Shown: positions 25,601 to 35,032, counted from the first letter of the stretch. The stretch is 64,000 nucleotides of DNA from Christensenellaceae bacterium Phil7 (GCA_001940845.1 MSGV01000001.1:165241-229240); one strand, 5' to 3'. Numbers and translations are program-made. The notes: generated by a model not told the origin, from the sequence alone.

Positions 25601-26713
25601 TTATTCTTTATCCGGCGTCCAGCCATTCAGAAGATAATCGCGCAGTGCGGTGAGCTTATCATATACGCTGCGCTTATTCATGGTGTACAGCATACGGTAA
25701 TCGGTAACCTTGCAGTCTATGAGCCCGATGCTCATCATCTTCTCAAGATGATAGTACATGGCGTTTCGCGTGCCGCCTATGCGCTCGGCAAGCTCCTGAC
25801 CATATGAATATTTATCACACATCTCGTGCAGCGCCTTGAGTCTTGTCCCGTCTGAAAGTACCTTCAACATGGTTATGTATGATTCGGCCATATCCCTTTG
25901 CATTCGAATTTCAAATATTTTATCAACAAAAACGCCTATGAATATCCGCACATCTCCGGAGCTTGAAATATTGAGATTAAGTCCATTAAATAGGAAGATA
26001 CTAGGATAGATGCAAATCTCATTATAATTGCTGAGATCAATATCAATATTCATAGACTGAAATTTCTTGGATAAAGAAACAGCATCATAGCTGGAAAATG
26101 ATGAACGGCATTGATCGAGCAGCAGAGAAAAGCTATCCATTCTCTGTTCTATAAATTCAGAAACCGCCAGGAGAAGGGGACGAAGCTTTTTAAGATGAGC
26201 ACAGGGATTGGTTGCAGCATCAATAATATTCCATTTATCGTCAGACCGAACAAAAGCGGAATTAATAATTGTAATGAATTCTGAAAGCCCGCCTTCGCAA
26301 TATACTTTGTCTTCACTGAAAAATGAGGATAAAGATGTACTGCGAAAATGCGATAGAATCTTTTCCTGGGGCTCAGTTTCATAGAATTCAATTAGATGAT
26401 CCAATGTAAATGTATCGCAGAGATCGCTGGGTAAGGTCAAAAGCATATCCCCCAGAGAAATAGCTGCCTGTGAATTTCCGTAGACCTCCATAGGTTGAAA
26501 ATAGAATCGCATCAAATCATCTTCCGGAAATGCTCCATCCAACTCTGATTCAAGGGCTGCTATTTTTTTAAAACATGCCAAATCAAAATTGACTTCATTC
26601 CAGGCTTCATTGTGCAGCGCCGATATTCGCTTACCTATTCTATCTCCCTTGAGTCGCATACGCAAATATTCTGCCGTCTCCTTTAAAAGGCAAATTTTAT
26701 CACTAAATTTCAT
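25601..26713 (-). CDS. ArsR-like winged-helix regulator with large N-terminal domain
   Basis: A 370-residue protein. The last 95 residues form an ArsR/HTH_20-like winged helix (LKVLSDGTRLKALHEMCDKYSYGQELAERIGGTRNAMYYHLEKMMSIGLI). The first 270 residues are helical, not membrane-bound, and belong to no family recognised here; this layout (long sensor-like domain, C-terminal winged helix) recurs in Clostridia. No Cys metal site of classical ArsR proteins is seen. GGGGAGGG precedes the ATG. It diverges from the LRR-dockerin gene with overlapping promoter regions and is the obvious candidate to control it and itself. Confidence 0.75.
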   Translation of the reverse strand: MKFSDKICLLKETAEYLRMRLKGDRIGKRISALHNEAWNEVNFDLACFKKIAALESELDGAFPEDDLMRFYFQPMEVYGNSQAAISLGDMLLTLPSDLCDTFTLDHLIEFYETEPQEKILSHFRSTSLSSFFSEDKVYCEGGLSEFITIINSAFVRSDDKWNIIDAATNPCAHLKKLRPLLLAVSEFIEQRMDSFSLLLDQCRSSFSSYDAVSLSKKFQSMNIDIDLSNYNEICIYPSIFLFNGLNLNISSSGDVRIFIGVFVDKIFEIRMQRDMAESYITMLKVLSDGTRLKALHEMCDKYSYGQELAERIGGTRNAMYYHLEKMMSIGLIDCKVTDYRMLYTMNKRSVYDKLTALRDYLLNGWTPDKE

Positions 26714-26754
26714 GATTAGCCCTCCCCTTTTTAAGCTTAATTTTTTACGGTATT

Positions 26755-26783
26755 ATTTTACATTAAAAAAAATAGAAAAGCAA
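26755..26783 (-). promoter_or_regulatory. Promoter of the winged-helix regulator
   Basis: Minus strand TTGCTT, 17-bp spacer, TAAAAT. Its -35 is only 12 bp from the -35 of the divergent gene. Confidence 0.55.
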
Positions 26784-26795
26784 GCAAAAAATCTA

Positions 26796-26824
26796 TTGAC
26801 ATTATTTTGTGCATATGCTACAAT
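26796..26824 (+). promoter_or_regulatory. Promoter of the LRR-dockerin gene
   Basis: TTGACA, 17-bp spacer, TACAAT, about 40 bp before the ATG. Confidence 0.8.
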
Positions 26825-26864
26825 ATAAGCACAATAATCATTTTGCATCTTAGGAGGTAAGATC

Positions 26865-28487
26865 ATGAAGAAACTAGTGTCCCTGCTGCTGTCAGCCCTT
26901 CTGCTGTTCGGCTGCATGCTGCCAATTGCCGCAAACGCTGAGAGCGTGCTGAGCGGCATTGCGCTCAATATTGATAGTGCTCCGCACTCTCAGGATTCGG
27001 GCAAGCTAATGAGTAGGCCAGCGCTTACAAAGGATGAGCCCGTTGCTATCGACAACACCAATTTCCCAGATAGATTTTTCAGAAATTATATTGAGGAAAA
27101 TTGTGATGCTGATAGCGATGGATTCCTTTCTGCTGAAGAGATCGCAAATACGACAACTATAGATGTTGGCAGGCTCGATATATGCGATATGTCTGGTATT
27201 GAGTATTTTACAGCACTTACTAGGCTGTATTGCTATTATAATTCAATAGCATGGTTGGATCTTAGCAATAATACGGCTCTTGAATATCTGACCTGCAACA
27301 ATAACGACTTGGAAGAGCTGGTTGTGGCGAATAATCCAGCACTTATTAAGTTGGTATGTTCCTATAATCCAATAACAGAGCTATATCTGGGAAATAATCC
27401 GGAACTACAAAACTTAACTTGCGAAGGATGTTTGCTGACGGATTTGGATCTCAGCGGAAATACGAAATTGGAACTTCTAGCTTGCAGGGAAAATTCCATT
27501 ACTAATTTGGATTTAAGCAATAATCCTGCATTGATCACTCTGGACTGTACTCGCAATCCGCTAGAATCCATTGATCTAAGTGGATGTTCAGCTTTGAAGA
27601 CCGTGACATGCTGTTTCATGAGTACACTTAGCGAACTTGATTTAAGCGATTGTTCTGCACTTGAGTATTTATCCTGCCAGCATAACGCTCTGACGGAGTT
27701 GAATCTCAACGGCAAGGAAAGGCTTAACTATGTGGAATGCAACGATAATGCCCTTACCGCGCTTTATTTGGATGGCTGCACCTCTCTCGGTTATTTAGCA
27801 TGTGAGAATAATTCTATCGTCGAGCTTGATATTAGTAGTTGCGCTGCTCTTCGAGTACTTATTTGCAACAATAATGCATTGAGAGGTTTGGATACAAGTA
27901 GCAATGAAGTGCTTTCAAATCTAAATTGTTCGTTCAATGAGCTAACTGAGCTTAATTTTGTGAATAATTTGGAGCTTGGAAACTTGAATTGTTCGAATAA
28001 TAAGCTTGTATGCCTTAACGTGGATAGCTGCGTTAATATTGGTAATGTGAACTGCTTAAATAACACACGAACCATTGTTATTAATGCAAACGATAGGACT
28101 TTTGACCTATCAACACTACCGGGATTTGATACGGGACGAGCATCCGGATGGATTGGCGGAACTGTATCCGGCAGCACTCTCACCGTAGATGCCGGAGCCG
28201 ATACCGTAAGCTACACTTATAATCTTGGCAGCAACGATTATGGAACCAATTTCAGTGCGGATTTCACGCTCAACATCGAAGTCAGCGGTGAACCCACTCC
28301 CGGCGTACCCGGGGATGCCAATGGTGATGGCGTGGTTGATATAATTGATGCGACCTTGGTCGTGCGTCATGCTCTTGGTCTCATCACCCTTTCCAGTGAA
28401 GCGACTGCATTGTGCGATATGGACGGCAGCGGCGAGGTTACTGTCGGCGATGCTACTATGATCATGCGCGTTGCTCTCGGATTTTAA
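26865..28487 (+). CDS. Secreted leucine-rich-repeat protein with dockerin
   Basis: A 540-residue exported protein. Signal peptide (about 1-25), an EF-hand-like segment (DADSDGFLSAEEIA), about 14 LRRs of roughly 21 residues with pattern LxxLxCxxNxLxxLDLSxN (about 110-410), a beta-sandwich-like region, and a C-terminal type I dockerin: two calcium loops (GDANGDGVVDIIDATLVV and CDMDGSGEVTVGDATMIM). Dockerins bind cohesins, so the protein is probably a module of an extracellular complex; no cohesin is in this window. AGGAGG is 7 nt before the ATG. The Cys in each LRR is buried in this LRR type and not a metal site. Confidence 0.85.
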   Translation: MKKLVSLLLSALLLFGCMLPIAANAESVLSGIALNIDSAPHSQDSGKLMSRPALTKDEPVAIDNTNFPDRFFRNYIEENCDADSDGFLSAEEIANTTTIDVGRLDICDMSGIEYFTALTRLYCYYNSIAWLDLSNNTALEYLTCNNNDLEELVVANNPALIKLVCSYNPITELYLGNNPELQNLTCEGCLLTDLDLSGNTKLELLACRENSITNLDLSNNPALITLDCTRNPLESIDLSGCSALKTVTCCFMSTLSELDLSDCSALEYLSCQHNALTELNLNGKERLNYVECNDNALTALYLDGCTSLGYLACENNSIVELDISSCAALRVLICNNNALRGLDTSSNEVLSNLNCSFNELTELNFVNNLELGNLNCSNNKLVCLNVDSCVNIGNVNCLNNTRTIVINANDRTFDLSTLPGFDTGRASGWIGGTVSGSTLTVDAGADTVSYTYNLGSNDYGTNFSADFTLNIEVSGEPTPGVPGDANGDGVVDIIDATLVVRHALGLITLSSEATALCDMDGSGEVTVGDATMIMRVALGF

Positions 28488-28627
28488 TCGATAAGCACCA
28501 TCGAAGTATCGGGCTGCTGTGATTCTATGGCAGCTCGAATCATTTGTAAGTAGGAAGAAGTAATGATAATTCATCGAGAAAGCTGATTTCATTGGATGAA
28601 GGCGGCAGCTATGCTAAGCCGCAGCAA

Positions 28628-28666
28628 AGCAGGACCGAGCAGCCTTTTGGGTTGCTCGGTCCTGCT
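28628..28666. terminator. Bidirectional terminator between LRR-dockerin and pepP
   Basis: A 14-bp perfect stem AGCAGGACCGAGCA / TGCTCGGTCCTGCT, extended by inner pairs around a TTTT loop. It separates convergent genes; T tracts on both sides are short. Confidence 0.75.
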
Positions 28667-28690
28667 CTTATCAAATCCCGCTGTTTATAA

Positions 28691-30475
28691 TTATCTGCCC
28701 ACGGGCATGGTCTTTTTGGCAAGCCACTTCCCTGCCCTTTCGCTGCAATGCGGAGCAACGGTTTCAAATACGTGCTTATGGTAGCTATTCAGCCAATCGA
28801 TCTCTGCATCGGTCATGAGGCTGAGGTCGAGACAGGCGGTATCGATGGGCACGACGGTATAGGTATCGAAGCGATAGAACTGCGCATATTCCGTCTTAAT
28901 ATCCTTGCGCACTACGACGGTATTCTCGGTGCGAATGCCGTGAGAGCCTTCGGTATAGACGCCGGGCTCGATCGTGATAACCATACCCTCGCGCAGTGGG
29001 GTTGTTCCGCGGAAGCTTTGGGGACCCTCATGTACATTCAAAAGGTAGCCGACTCCATGCCCTGTGCCGCAGCGATAGTCAATTCCAAGCTGCCATACGG
29101 GATAGCGTGCGAGGATATCAAGATCGCGTCCGCTGGTACCCTCCTTGAATTTTGCTGTGGAAAGGGCGATGACACCCTTGAGCACGAGAGTAAAATCGCG
29201 GCGCTCTTCATCGCTGATCTCTCCCATGGCTATGGCGCGCGTGGTATCGGTTGTGCCGGTCAGATATTGTCCGCCGCTGTCATTCAGCAGCATATGCGCA
29301 GAAGCAATGCGCTTGGCGGTATCGGGCTGGGGCGCATAGTGCATCATGGCTGCATTCTCACGATAGGCAATGATTGCCGTGAAGCTATCCCCACGGAAAC
29401 CGGGCTGCGCAGCTCGGAAGGAATGGAGCTTTTCGGAGAGAGTGCATTCGGTATGCTCATGCCCCATCGCCATTTCCTCATCAAGCCAGCCATAGAATTC
29501 AGCTTCGGCAATGCCGTCGTAGAGGTATGCTTTATAGGTATTGGCAATCTCAGTCTCGTTCTTGCAGGCCTTGAGCATGGGAATAGGATCGGTTTTATTC
29601 AATGTCTTGATATGCTCGTTACCCTCACATGCCTCATAGAGGCTGAAATTGACCTCGGTTTCATCCAGAATGAGGGTATGCTCTCCCTTCATTCCCTTGA
29701 GCACCGCAAAAATCTCATCATATTCGCGAAGCTCAATGATGTTTTCTGCAAGTTCAGCGCGAACCTCAATGGGCACACGCTTTAAATCGGTGAAGAGCAT
29801 CGCGGAATCCTTGGTCACCAGCGCATAGGCGATGACGACAGGATTGCACATGACATCGGCGGCACGGATATTGAAGAGCCATGCGATATTATCAAGCCGA
29901 CTTACGACGAGCGCATCAGCATCGAGCTTCTGGAGCTCTTCGCGAACCGCTTTCAGCTTTTCGACTGCCGTCTTACCTGCGTATTCTATTCCGAGATTAT
30001 AAACGGGGGTATGCTCCTCGATAGGGCGATCGATCCAGATATCGTTTGCAAAATCAATGTTTGCATTGATGCCTATCTGTTTTTGCTCCCATTTTTCCAT
30101 AAAGGTCTTTACATGACCTGCGGAAAAGAGTTTGCCGTTTATGCCGATGACAGCGCTCTGCGGAAGATGTTCTGCAATATAGTCGGAAATGGAGGGGGTT
30201 TCGGGTTCGCTCGCCCGGAAGAGCTCAACTTCGCTTCCAGAAAGCTCATTGGCGGCCTGAATATAGTATCTGCCATCGGTCCAAAGCCCTGCCATTTCTT
30301 CAGTTATGACAAGAGTGCCGGCCTCCCCGGTGAAACCGGATATGAAGGTCACGGTTGCCCAATGCTCGGAAAAATATTCGCTCATATGCGGATCAGCACC
30401 GGGAATTATCAGCGCAGCTATGGAATGCTCCTTCATAAGAGCACGCACTGCGGAAAGCTTTTCGTTTACTGTCAA
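28691..30475 (-). CDS. pepP: Xaa-Pro aminopeptidase (aminopeptidase P, M24B)
   Basis: A 594-residue cytoplasmic metallopeptidase that removes the N-terminal residue before proline. It is the long, three-domain form: two creatinase-like N domains (about 1-310) and the pita-bread catalytic domain. The metal ligands are all seen: Asp in LLNDSGGQY, Asp in GTTDTTRA, His in GTGHGVGY, Glu in IEPGVY and Glu in RTENTV. The start is TTG, supported by AAGGAGGA 7 nt upstream; the next ATG would remove the first strand. It is a single-gene unit. Confidence 0.92.
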   Translation of the reverse strand: MTVNEKLSAVRALMKEHSIAALIIPGADPHMSEYFSEHWATVTFISGFTGEAGTLVITEEMAGLWTDGRYYIQAANELSGSEVELFRASEPETPSISDYIAEHLPQSAVIGINGKLFSAGHVKTFMEKWEQKQIGINANIDFANDIWIDRPIEEHTPVYNLGIEYAGKTAVEKLKAVREELQKLDADALVVSRLDNIAWLFNIRAADVMCNPVVIAYALVTKDSAMLFTDLKRVPIEVRAELAENIIELREYDEIFAVLKGMKGEHTLILDETEVNFSLYEACEGNEHIKTLNKTDPIPMLKACKNETEIANTYKAYLYDGIAEAEFYGWLDEEMAMGHEHTECTLSEKLHSFRAAQPGFRGDSFTAIIAYRENAAMMHYAPQPDTAKRIASAHMLLNDSGGQYLTGTTDTTRAIAMGEISDEERRDFTLVLKGVIALSTAKFKEGTSGRDLDILARYPVWQLGIDYRCGTGHGVGYLLNVHEGPQSFRGTTPLREGMVITIEPGVYTEGSHGIRTENTVVVRKDIKTEYAQFYRFDTYTVVPIDTACLDLSLMTDAEIDWLNSYHKHVFETVAPHCSERAGKWLAKKTMPVGR

Positions 30476-30514
30476 GAAAGAATCCTCCTTGTAAAGTAAT
30501 TTTTATCAATCAAT

Positions 30515-30523
30515 ATTATAGCA
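30515..30523 (-). promoter_or_regulatory. Extended -10 promoter of pepP
   Basis: Minus strand TGCTATAAT, an extended -10 element, with no good -35, about 40 bp before the TTG start. Confidence 0.5.
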
Positions 30524-30665
30524 CTTTTTCACGAAAAGAGAAGGGTTAATTTGCTTAGATTAACGCAAAAAACGAAAATAAATTTGACTTAATGCCGTGC
30601 CATATGCTTGGATATCGGCAGGAGGCAAATTCAGGAGAGTGGATTTCAAAGCCATTATTCATCAT

Positions 30666-30694
30666 TGTGAATTTGTGCGGGATATGATAGAATT
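30666..30694 (+). promoter_or_regulatory. Probable promoter of the riboflavin kinase gene
   Basis: TTGTGA, 17-bp spacer, TAGAAT, some 80 bp before the chosen start. Confidence 0.45.
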
Positions 30695-30774
30695 ACTGGA
30701 TAATGAGGGACCTGATTATGCTATACAGGGAATTCCACATTGATTGCAGTCTCTATGAAGGAGAAAATTCTACG

Positions 30775-31167
30775 ATGGAAAATGAATTGAAGCCGATTTA
30801 TGTGACCGGCGGCGAGGTAATACATGGCCGGGGATTGGGCAATACAATTGGCCTGCCGACTGCGAATTTGCGCATTCCGAATGATGGTAAGCTGCCCGAG
30901 CTGGGTGTGTATGCATCAAAGATTTTAATCGATGGGAGAGTCTTTTTTGGGCTCACCCATATAGGAACGCGCCCAACGGTGGATAGCGATAGCCATGTTT
31001 CCATAGAAACCCATATAATTGATTTTGCTGATGAGATATATGGACGGCGAATTGAGGTTAAACTATATAAAAAGCTTAGAGATGTCTGTAAATTTGATAG
31101 CACCGCATTGCTGCTCAAGCAAATAGAAGCGGATCGAGCTGCGGCAAGAAGGTTTTGGAATCGATGA
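30775..31167 (+). CDS. Stand-alone riboflavin kinase domain protein
   Basis: A 130-residue protein equal to the C-terminal half of bifunctional RibF. It has the flavokinase marks GEVIHGRGLGNTIGLPTANL (in two parts: GRGLGNTIGLPTANL), GVYASKI, THIGTRPTVD and the catalytic Glu in SIETHIIDF, ending in FWNR. The FAD synthetase half is missing and the upstream DNA does not encode it. It should phosphorylate riboflavin to FMN with ATP, unless it has been reused. The ATG after GAAGGAG fits the domain border; an ATG 19 codons upstream is possible. It stands alone between two terminators or promoters. Confidence 0.8.
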   Translation: MENELKPIYVTGGEVIHGRGLGNTIGLPTANLRIPNDGKLPELGVYASKILIDGRVFFGLTHIGTRPTVDSDSHVSIETHIIDFADEIYGRRIEVKLYKKLRDVCKFDSTALLLKQIEADRAAARRFWNR

Positions 31168-31200
31168 ATAGGTGAATGCAATTAAAATAGTCAGCTGATA

Positions 31201-31239
31201 AAAAAGGGGCACGGGATCAAAATGATGCGTGCCCTTTTT
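31201..31239. terminator. Terminator after the riboflavin kinase gene
   Basis: Stem AAAAAGGGGCACG / CGTGCCCTTTTT (one bulged G), with A and T runs on both sides, so it works in both directions and may also end the ddl operon. Confidence 0.8.
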
Positions 31240-31325
31240 CAATCGATCTTCCGCGTGGATATTGAGCCGAGCTTTTAGCCGCAGCCGCTTATGGGTCATG
31301 CGTCAGGTTTGCGTGAAATAATAAA

Positions 31326-31805
31326 TCATAGGGTAATGATTTTTGCACGTAAAATTCCATCATTTAATTCTGCAATCGCAAATGATGGCTTTTTTCCGCA
31401 GCGCGGCTCGGAGGGACTGCCGGGGTTTATTATGATTAGCCCACCATTATTTGTAATTTCAGAAATATGAGTATGGCCGTAAAAGAGGGCATTGCATCCA
31501 AGCTCCTCAGCGCGAAGGCAGGCGCGATAGGTATCACCGGCGTATACGCCATATTTATGACCGTGCATGAGCAAAAGTTTCATGCCTTCAAGCTCAATAA
31601 TCAGTTCAGTTGGAAATTTCGTAAAATTATCGCAATTTCCGGCGATGGCATGGACGGGTTTTCCGGTCAGTTTTATAAGCTGCTCCGCATCTATGCTGAA
31701 ATCCCCGAGATGAAACCATGCATCGATAGCTCCCGCAGCAGCAATGCAGGCCTTCATGGCATCCCAATTTCCGTGGGTATCGCTCAAAATACCTATACGT
31801 TTCAT
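31326..31805 (-). CDS. YfcE/MJ0936-type metallophosphoesterase
   Basis: A 159-residue calcineurin-like phosphodiesterase with all metal motifs: ILSDTHGN, HLGDF, GNCD, LLMHGHKYG and FYGHTHIS. Members cleave artificial phosphodiesters; natural substrates are unknown. The start is the ATG just after the rdgB stop, within the distance of translational coupling; the longer frame would run back into rdgB. In many Clostridia this gene follows rdgB, as here, and it is the last gene of the ddl-murF operon. Confidence 0.88.
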   Translation of the reverse strand: MKRIGILSDTHGNWDAMKACIAAAGAIDAWFHLGDFSIDAEQLIKLTGKPVHAIAGNCDNFTKFPTELIIELEGMKLLLMHGHKYGVYAGDTYRACLRAEELGCNALFYGHTHISEITNNGGLIIINPGSPSEPRCGKKPSFAIAELNDGILRAKIITL

Positions 31806-31809
31806 AAGC

Positions 31810-32397
31810 CTATGCTTCCAGTGCGGCGAGCAGCAGCATAAGTGCATTGTGCCGATGGCTGATAGCGTTTTTTTGCTCTGCATCCATTTCTGCAAAGCTC
31901 AATCCAGCAGGCTCGTAGAGAAACAGGGAATCGTAGCCAAAGCCATGCTGACCGCGTTCTTCGAAGAGAATCTTCCCATTTACCATCCCATAAGCAGTGG
32001 TCTCCTCTTCATTCGGTCTGAGAAGAACCATTGCACATCCGAAATGGGCATTGCGCTCTTCAAAAGGGATATTTGCGAGTGCATCGAGGAGCTTGGCGCG
32101 GTTAGCTGCATCATCATGTCCTTCCCCCGAATAGCGTGCGGAGAATACGCCGGGTGCACCGCCAAGCGCATCCACGCAAAGTCCGGAATCATCAGCGAGT
32201 ACGGCTGCTTCGGGGAGCAACCGCGCACACTCCTCGGCCTTCTTGCGGGCATTGCCCATGAATGAATCGGCATCCTCCACAACCTCGAGGTCTATGCCTG
32301 CTTCACGCATAGATATTATGGGATCAAATGCTTTGCCAAGTATCTCTTTGATCTCTCTGATTTTATTGAAATTATTGGATGCAATTACGAGTTTCAT
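31810..32397 (-). CDS. rdgB: XTP/dITP diphosphatase (RdgB/HAM1)
   Basis: A 195-residue nucleotide house-cleaning enzyme that hydrolyses dITP and XTP to the monophosphate and pyrophosphate. Family motifs: N-terminal VIASNNFNKIREI (SNN-K triphosphate grip), ADDSGLCVDALGGAPGVFSARY, the GFGYDSLF loop and SHRHNA. The metal-binding aspartates in ADDSGL are intact. The start overlaps the murF stop in ATGA, so it is coupled to murF. Confidence 0.94.
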   Translation of the reverse strand: MKLVIASNNFNKIREIKEILGKAFDPIISMREAGIDLEVVEDADSFMGNARKKAEECARLLPEAAVLADDSGLCVDALGGAPGVFSARYSGEGHDDAANRAKLLDALANIPFEERNAHFGCAMVLLRPNEEETTAYGMVNGKILFEERGQHGFGYDSLFLYEPAGLSFAEMDAEQKNAISHRHNALMLLLAALEA

Positions 32398-33773
32398 TTC
32401 AGTTCCTCCAGAATCGAATCTATAATGGTTTCAAATTTCATGCCCCGGGAAGCCTTGACGAGCAGAATATCACCCTTTTTTAGCTTTGAAATAATGCTTT
32501 TTGCAGCCAGTTCCCGATCCAGGCAATATACCTGTCTCATGCCCGCATCAATCGCACCATGCGCAATCTCCTCCGCTTCATTTCCGGAAGTAAAGAGCAT
32601 ATCAAGCCCGGAGTCTGCGCAAAAGCGACCCAGCGAATAGTGGAGCTGCTTGGACTTTTCACCCTGTTCGAGCATATCCCCAAGCAGTGCGATTCTGCGC
32701 CCATCCTTGGGAAGCGCACTTATGGCAGCGCGCATTGAATCAGGACCGGCATTATAGCAATCATCTACGATTGTGAATTCGCCTGCATCGATTATGCGTC
32801 CGCGCCTGCCTACGGGAGAATAGTTCTCTATTCCTGCAATGATCTGTTCAGGGGTAAGTCCAAGCTCAAGCGCAACATTTGCAGAAGCGACAGCATTAAG
32901 CACCATATGTATGCCAATAGCAGGGAGGATACAGCGCAGTGCCATTGGAGGCTCGGTATTTTTGAAGTTGAGCGTGAATTCCGTGTTATCCAATCCCTTT
33001 TGAGCGATATCGCTGGGATATATTGCGTAGCTTTCATCCATACCGAAATAGGTAACGGGAAGGGGCGAGGCGTATGCACGAAGCTTATCATCGGCACCAT
33101 TGAAGAAAAGCTTCCCTCTCGGATCCATGTGGCAGATCAACTCCGACTTTGCCTTAAGAACTCCGTCACGATCTCCAAGGTTTTCAAGATGCATTTGCCC
33201 TATGTTGGTATAAACGGCGTAGTTAGGTTTTGCTATCTTCCCAAGCCTGTCCATCTCTCCGAAATGGCTTATGCCCAATTCCAACACTGCAAGTTCATGC
33301 TCCGGTTCGAGACGGAATAGGGTTTGAGGCAGTCCGTATTCATTATTAAAATTTCCGGAAGTGCTCAAAATATTATATTTATTCTCCAGCACACAGCTAA
33401 GCATCTGCCTTGTGCTCGTCTTTCCAACGCTTCCAACCACGGCAATGACGGGTATTCCGCTTTTCAGGCGAATATAGGCGGCCAGCTTTTGCATAGCTTC
33501 AAGGCAATTCTTGACCCTTATATGGCAGTATGGCACGGCTCTGTTGCTGATTGCGCAGTGTGCTCCGCGTGCAATTGCGGATGGAATATAATCATGCCCA
33601 TCCGCGTGCTCTCCGGGAAGTGCGATGAATAGCGATGCTGCGGTTGCCAGCCTGCTGTCTATGCAAATACTTGATATCAATTCATCCTTAATATGGAGAG
33701 AGCTCATATGCTCGGATCCAACAAGCACACCGCCGCAGGCAGCAGCAGCCTCCGAAAAGGTTATTTTTATCAT
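32394..33773 (-). CDS. murF: UDP-MurNAc-tripeptide--D-Ala-D-Ala ligase MurF
   Basis: A 459-residue Mur ligase that adds D-Ala-D-Ala to the UDP-MurNAc-tripeptide in the cytoplasm. The substrate domain (SSICIDSRLATAASLFIALPG), ATP-binding P-loop VVGSVGKTSTRQM, NFNNEYGLPQT, LELGISHFGEMD and DDCYNAGPDSMRAA are typical of MurF. The start is the second of two ATGs because AGGAGG lies 6 nt before it and directly abuts the first. It follows ddl after 66 bp, so the operon makes D-Ala-D-Ala and then attaches it. Confidence 0.95.
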   Translation of the reverse strand: MIKITFSEAAAACGGVLVGSEHMSSLHIKDELISSICIDSRLATAASLFIALPGEHADGHDYIPSAIARGAHCAISNRAVPYCHIRVKNCLEAMQKLAAYIRLKSGIPVIAVVGSVGKTSTRQMLSCVLENKYNILSTSGNFNNEYGLPQTLFRLEPEHELAVLELGISHFGEMDRLGKIAKPNYAVYTNIGQMHLENLGDRDGVLKAKSELICHMDPRGKLFFNGADDKLRAYASPLPVTYFGMDESYAIYPSDIAQKGLDNTEFTLNFKNTEPPMALRCILPAIGIHMVLNAVASANVALELGLTPEQIIAGIENYSPVGRRGRIIDAGEFTIVDDCYNAGPDSMRAAISALPKDGRRIALLGDMLEQGEKSKQLHYSLGRFCADSGLDMLFTSGNEAEEIAHGAIDAGMRQVYCLDRELAAKSIISKLKKGDILLVKASRGMKFETIIDSILEELK

Positions 33774-33839
33774 TTGCATCCTCCTTATTTAGATTATTTT
33801 TGAGCATGTTCAGGAAGATAAGAAGTCTTATTTTAATGC

Positions 33840-34868
33840 TCATCTTTCAAGCTTCATGCTGTATTCAATTATGGCATCCAAAAGCTCTGGGAATTCAATT
33901 CCTGCGGCCTTGGCCTCTTGCGGCAGAAGGCTTATCGGAGTCATCCCGGGCAGGGTATTAGCTTCGAGACAATAGAATCCGGATTCATCCATCATGAAGT
34001 CCACCCTGGCATATGCGCCAAGGTTGAGAACGCTGCATACCTGAATAGCGGTTGAGGCAAGCGCATTCGCTATTTCGGCGGGAAGGTCAGCGGGGCAGAT
34101 TTCATCCGTGCAGCCCGCCTGATATTTGTTCTTATAGTCGTAGAAGCCATTTTTAGGCACTATCTCAATTGCAGGAACGGGTCTTCCGCCAACGACTCCA
34201 ACGGAAAACTCTCTGCCGCTGATGTATTTTTCTATTATTATAAGATCTTCAAAGCGGCCCGCTTCTTCGAGAGCGGCATGTAGTTCCTCCTCATCATTTG
34301 CAATGGAGACGCCAACGCTTGAACCAAGGCTGCCTGGCTTAACAACGCAAGGAAAGCCGATATCATCAAGGGAGGGATTATTTAGCTCATTGCTGTGCAG
34401 ACATACGGATGGAGGGGTGGGAATTCCGTTTTCTCTGAAAAGCTGCTTTGATAGATTTTTGTTCATTGCAAGGATGCAGCCTTCCATTCCGCTGCCGGTA
34501 TAGCGTATTCCCAATAGGTCAAATGCAGCTTGCAATTTCCCGTTTTCACCTTCGTCACCATGCAGGGCATTAAAGACGATATCCGCTTCTCGGCAGATCT
34601 CAAGTACATTTTTTCCGAAATAACCCTCTTTTCGCCCAAAAAAGCGACTTACATCAGGAGATTTATCCGATATTGTACGTTCTTCTATTGGTAATTGTAA
34701 AGAATAAAGCTCGCTTGGAGTGCAGTCGGAAAGTTCCATGCCTTCACAAACATCCATAAGAACAACCTGATGTCCGCTGGTGCGCAGCGCCCGCGCAACC
34801 ATAGTTCCGGTGGAAAGCGATACATCACGCTCGTTGCTTCTGCCTCCGCAGAGTACACAAATTTTCAT
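33840..34868 (-). CDS. ddl: D-alanine--D-alanine ligase
   Basis: A 342-residue ATP-grasp ligase. Marks: LCGGRSNERDVSL (with Asn-Glu-Arg in place of the common SxEHxVSL), FNALHGDEGENG, GIRYTGSG, VVKPGSLGSSVGVS and EANTLPGMTPISL, which gives the metal ligands. The Tyr/Phe residue that separates D-Ala from D-lactate ligases was not placed with certainty. The start follows GAGGAT; the longer frame has no binding site. First gene of the ddl-murF-rdgB-yfcE operon. Confidence 0.93.
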   Translation of the reverse strand: MKICVLCGGRSNERDVSLSTGTMVARALRTSGHQVVLMDVCEGMELSDCTPSELYSLQLPIEERTISDKSPDVSRFFGRKEGYFGKNVLEICREADIVFNALHGDEGENGKLQAAFDLLGIRYTGSGMEGCILAMNKNLSKQLFRENGIPTPPSVCLHSNELNNPSLDDIGFPCVVKPGSLGSSVGVSIANDEEELHAALEEAGRFEDLIIIEKYISGREFSVGVVGGRPVPAIEIVPKNGFYDYKNKYQAGCTDEICPADLPAEIANALASTAIQVCSVLNLGAYARVDFMMDESGFYCLEANTLPGMTPISLLPQEAKAAGIEFPELLDAIIEYSMKLER

Positions 34869-35023
34869 TATTATCCTCACTAAATTATAAATATCATTAT
34901 TTTGCTGGGAACCAAAGGCACCGAAAAACTTCAAGCATCGTGCTGTGCCTGAAAAAAACTTCGAACTCTATCTGCGTATGCAGAAAGAGGTGCTCAAATT
35001 AAATTTACAATTCCACTGCTGAA

Positions 35024-35032
35024 ATTATACCA
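35024..35032 (-). promoter_or_regulatory. Extended -10 promoter of the ddl operon
   Basis: Minus strand TGGTATAAT with no clear -35. The leader of about 150 nt has two possible hairpins (TCTGC / GCAGA, AGGCAC / GTGCCT) but no T-box sequence. Confidence 0.5.

Noticed and set aside
28748-29785. 345-codon plus-strand frame opposite pepP
   Set aside because: Shadow of the intact aminopeptidase P gene; no start signal or family.
34869-35023. T-box leader before ddl
   Set aside because: No AGGGTGGNACCGCG-type sequence and no terminator in the leader.
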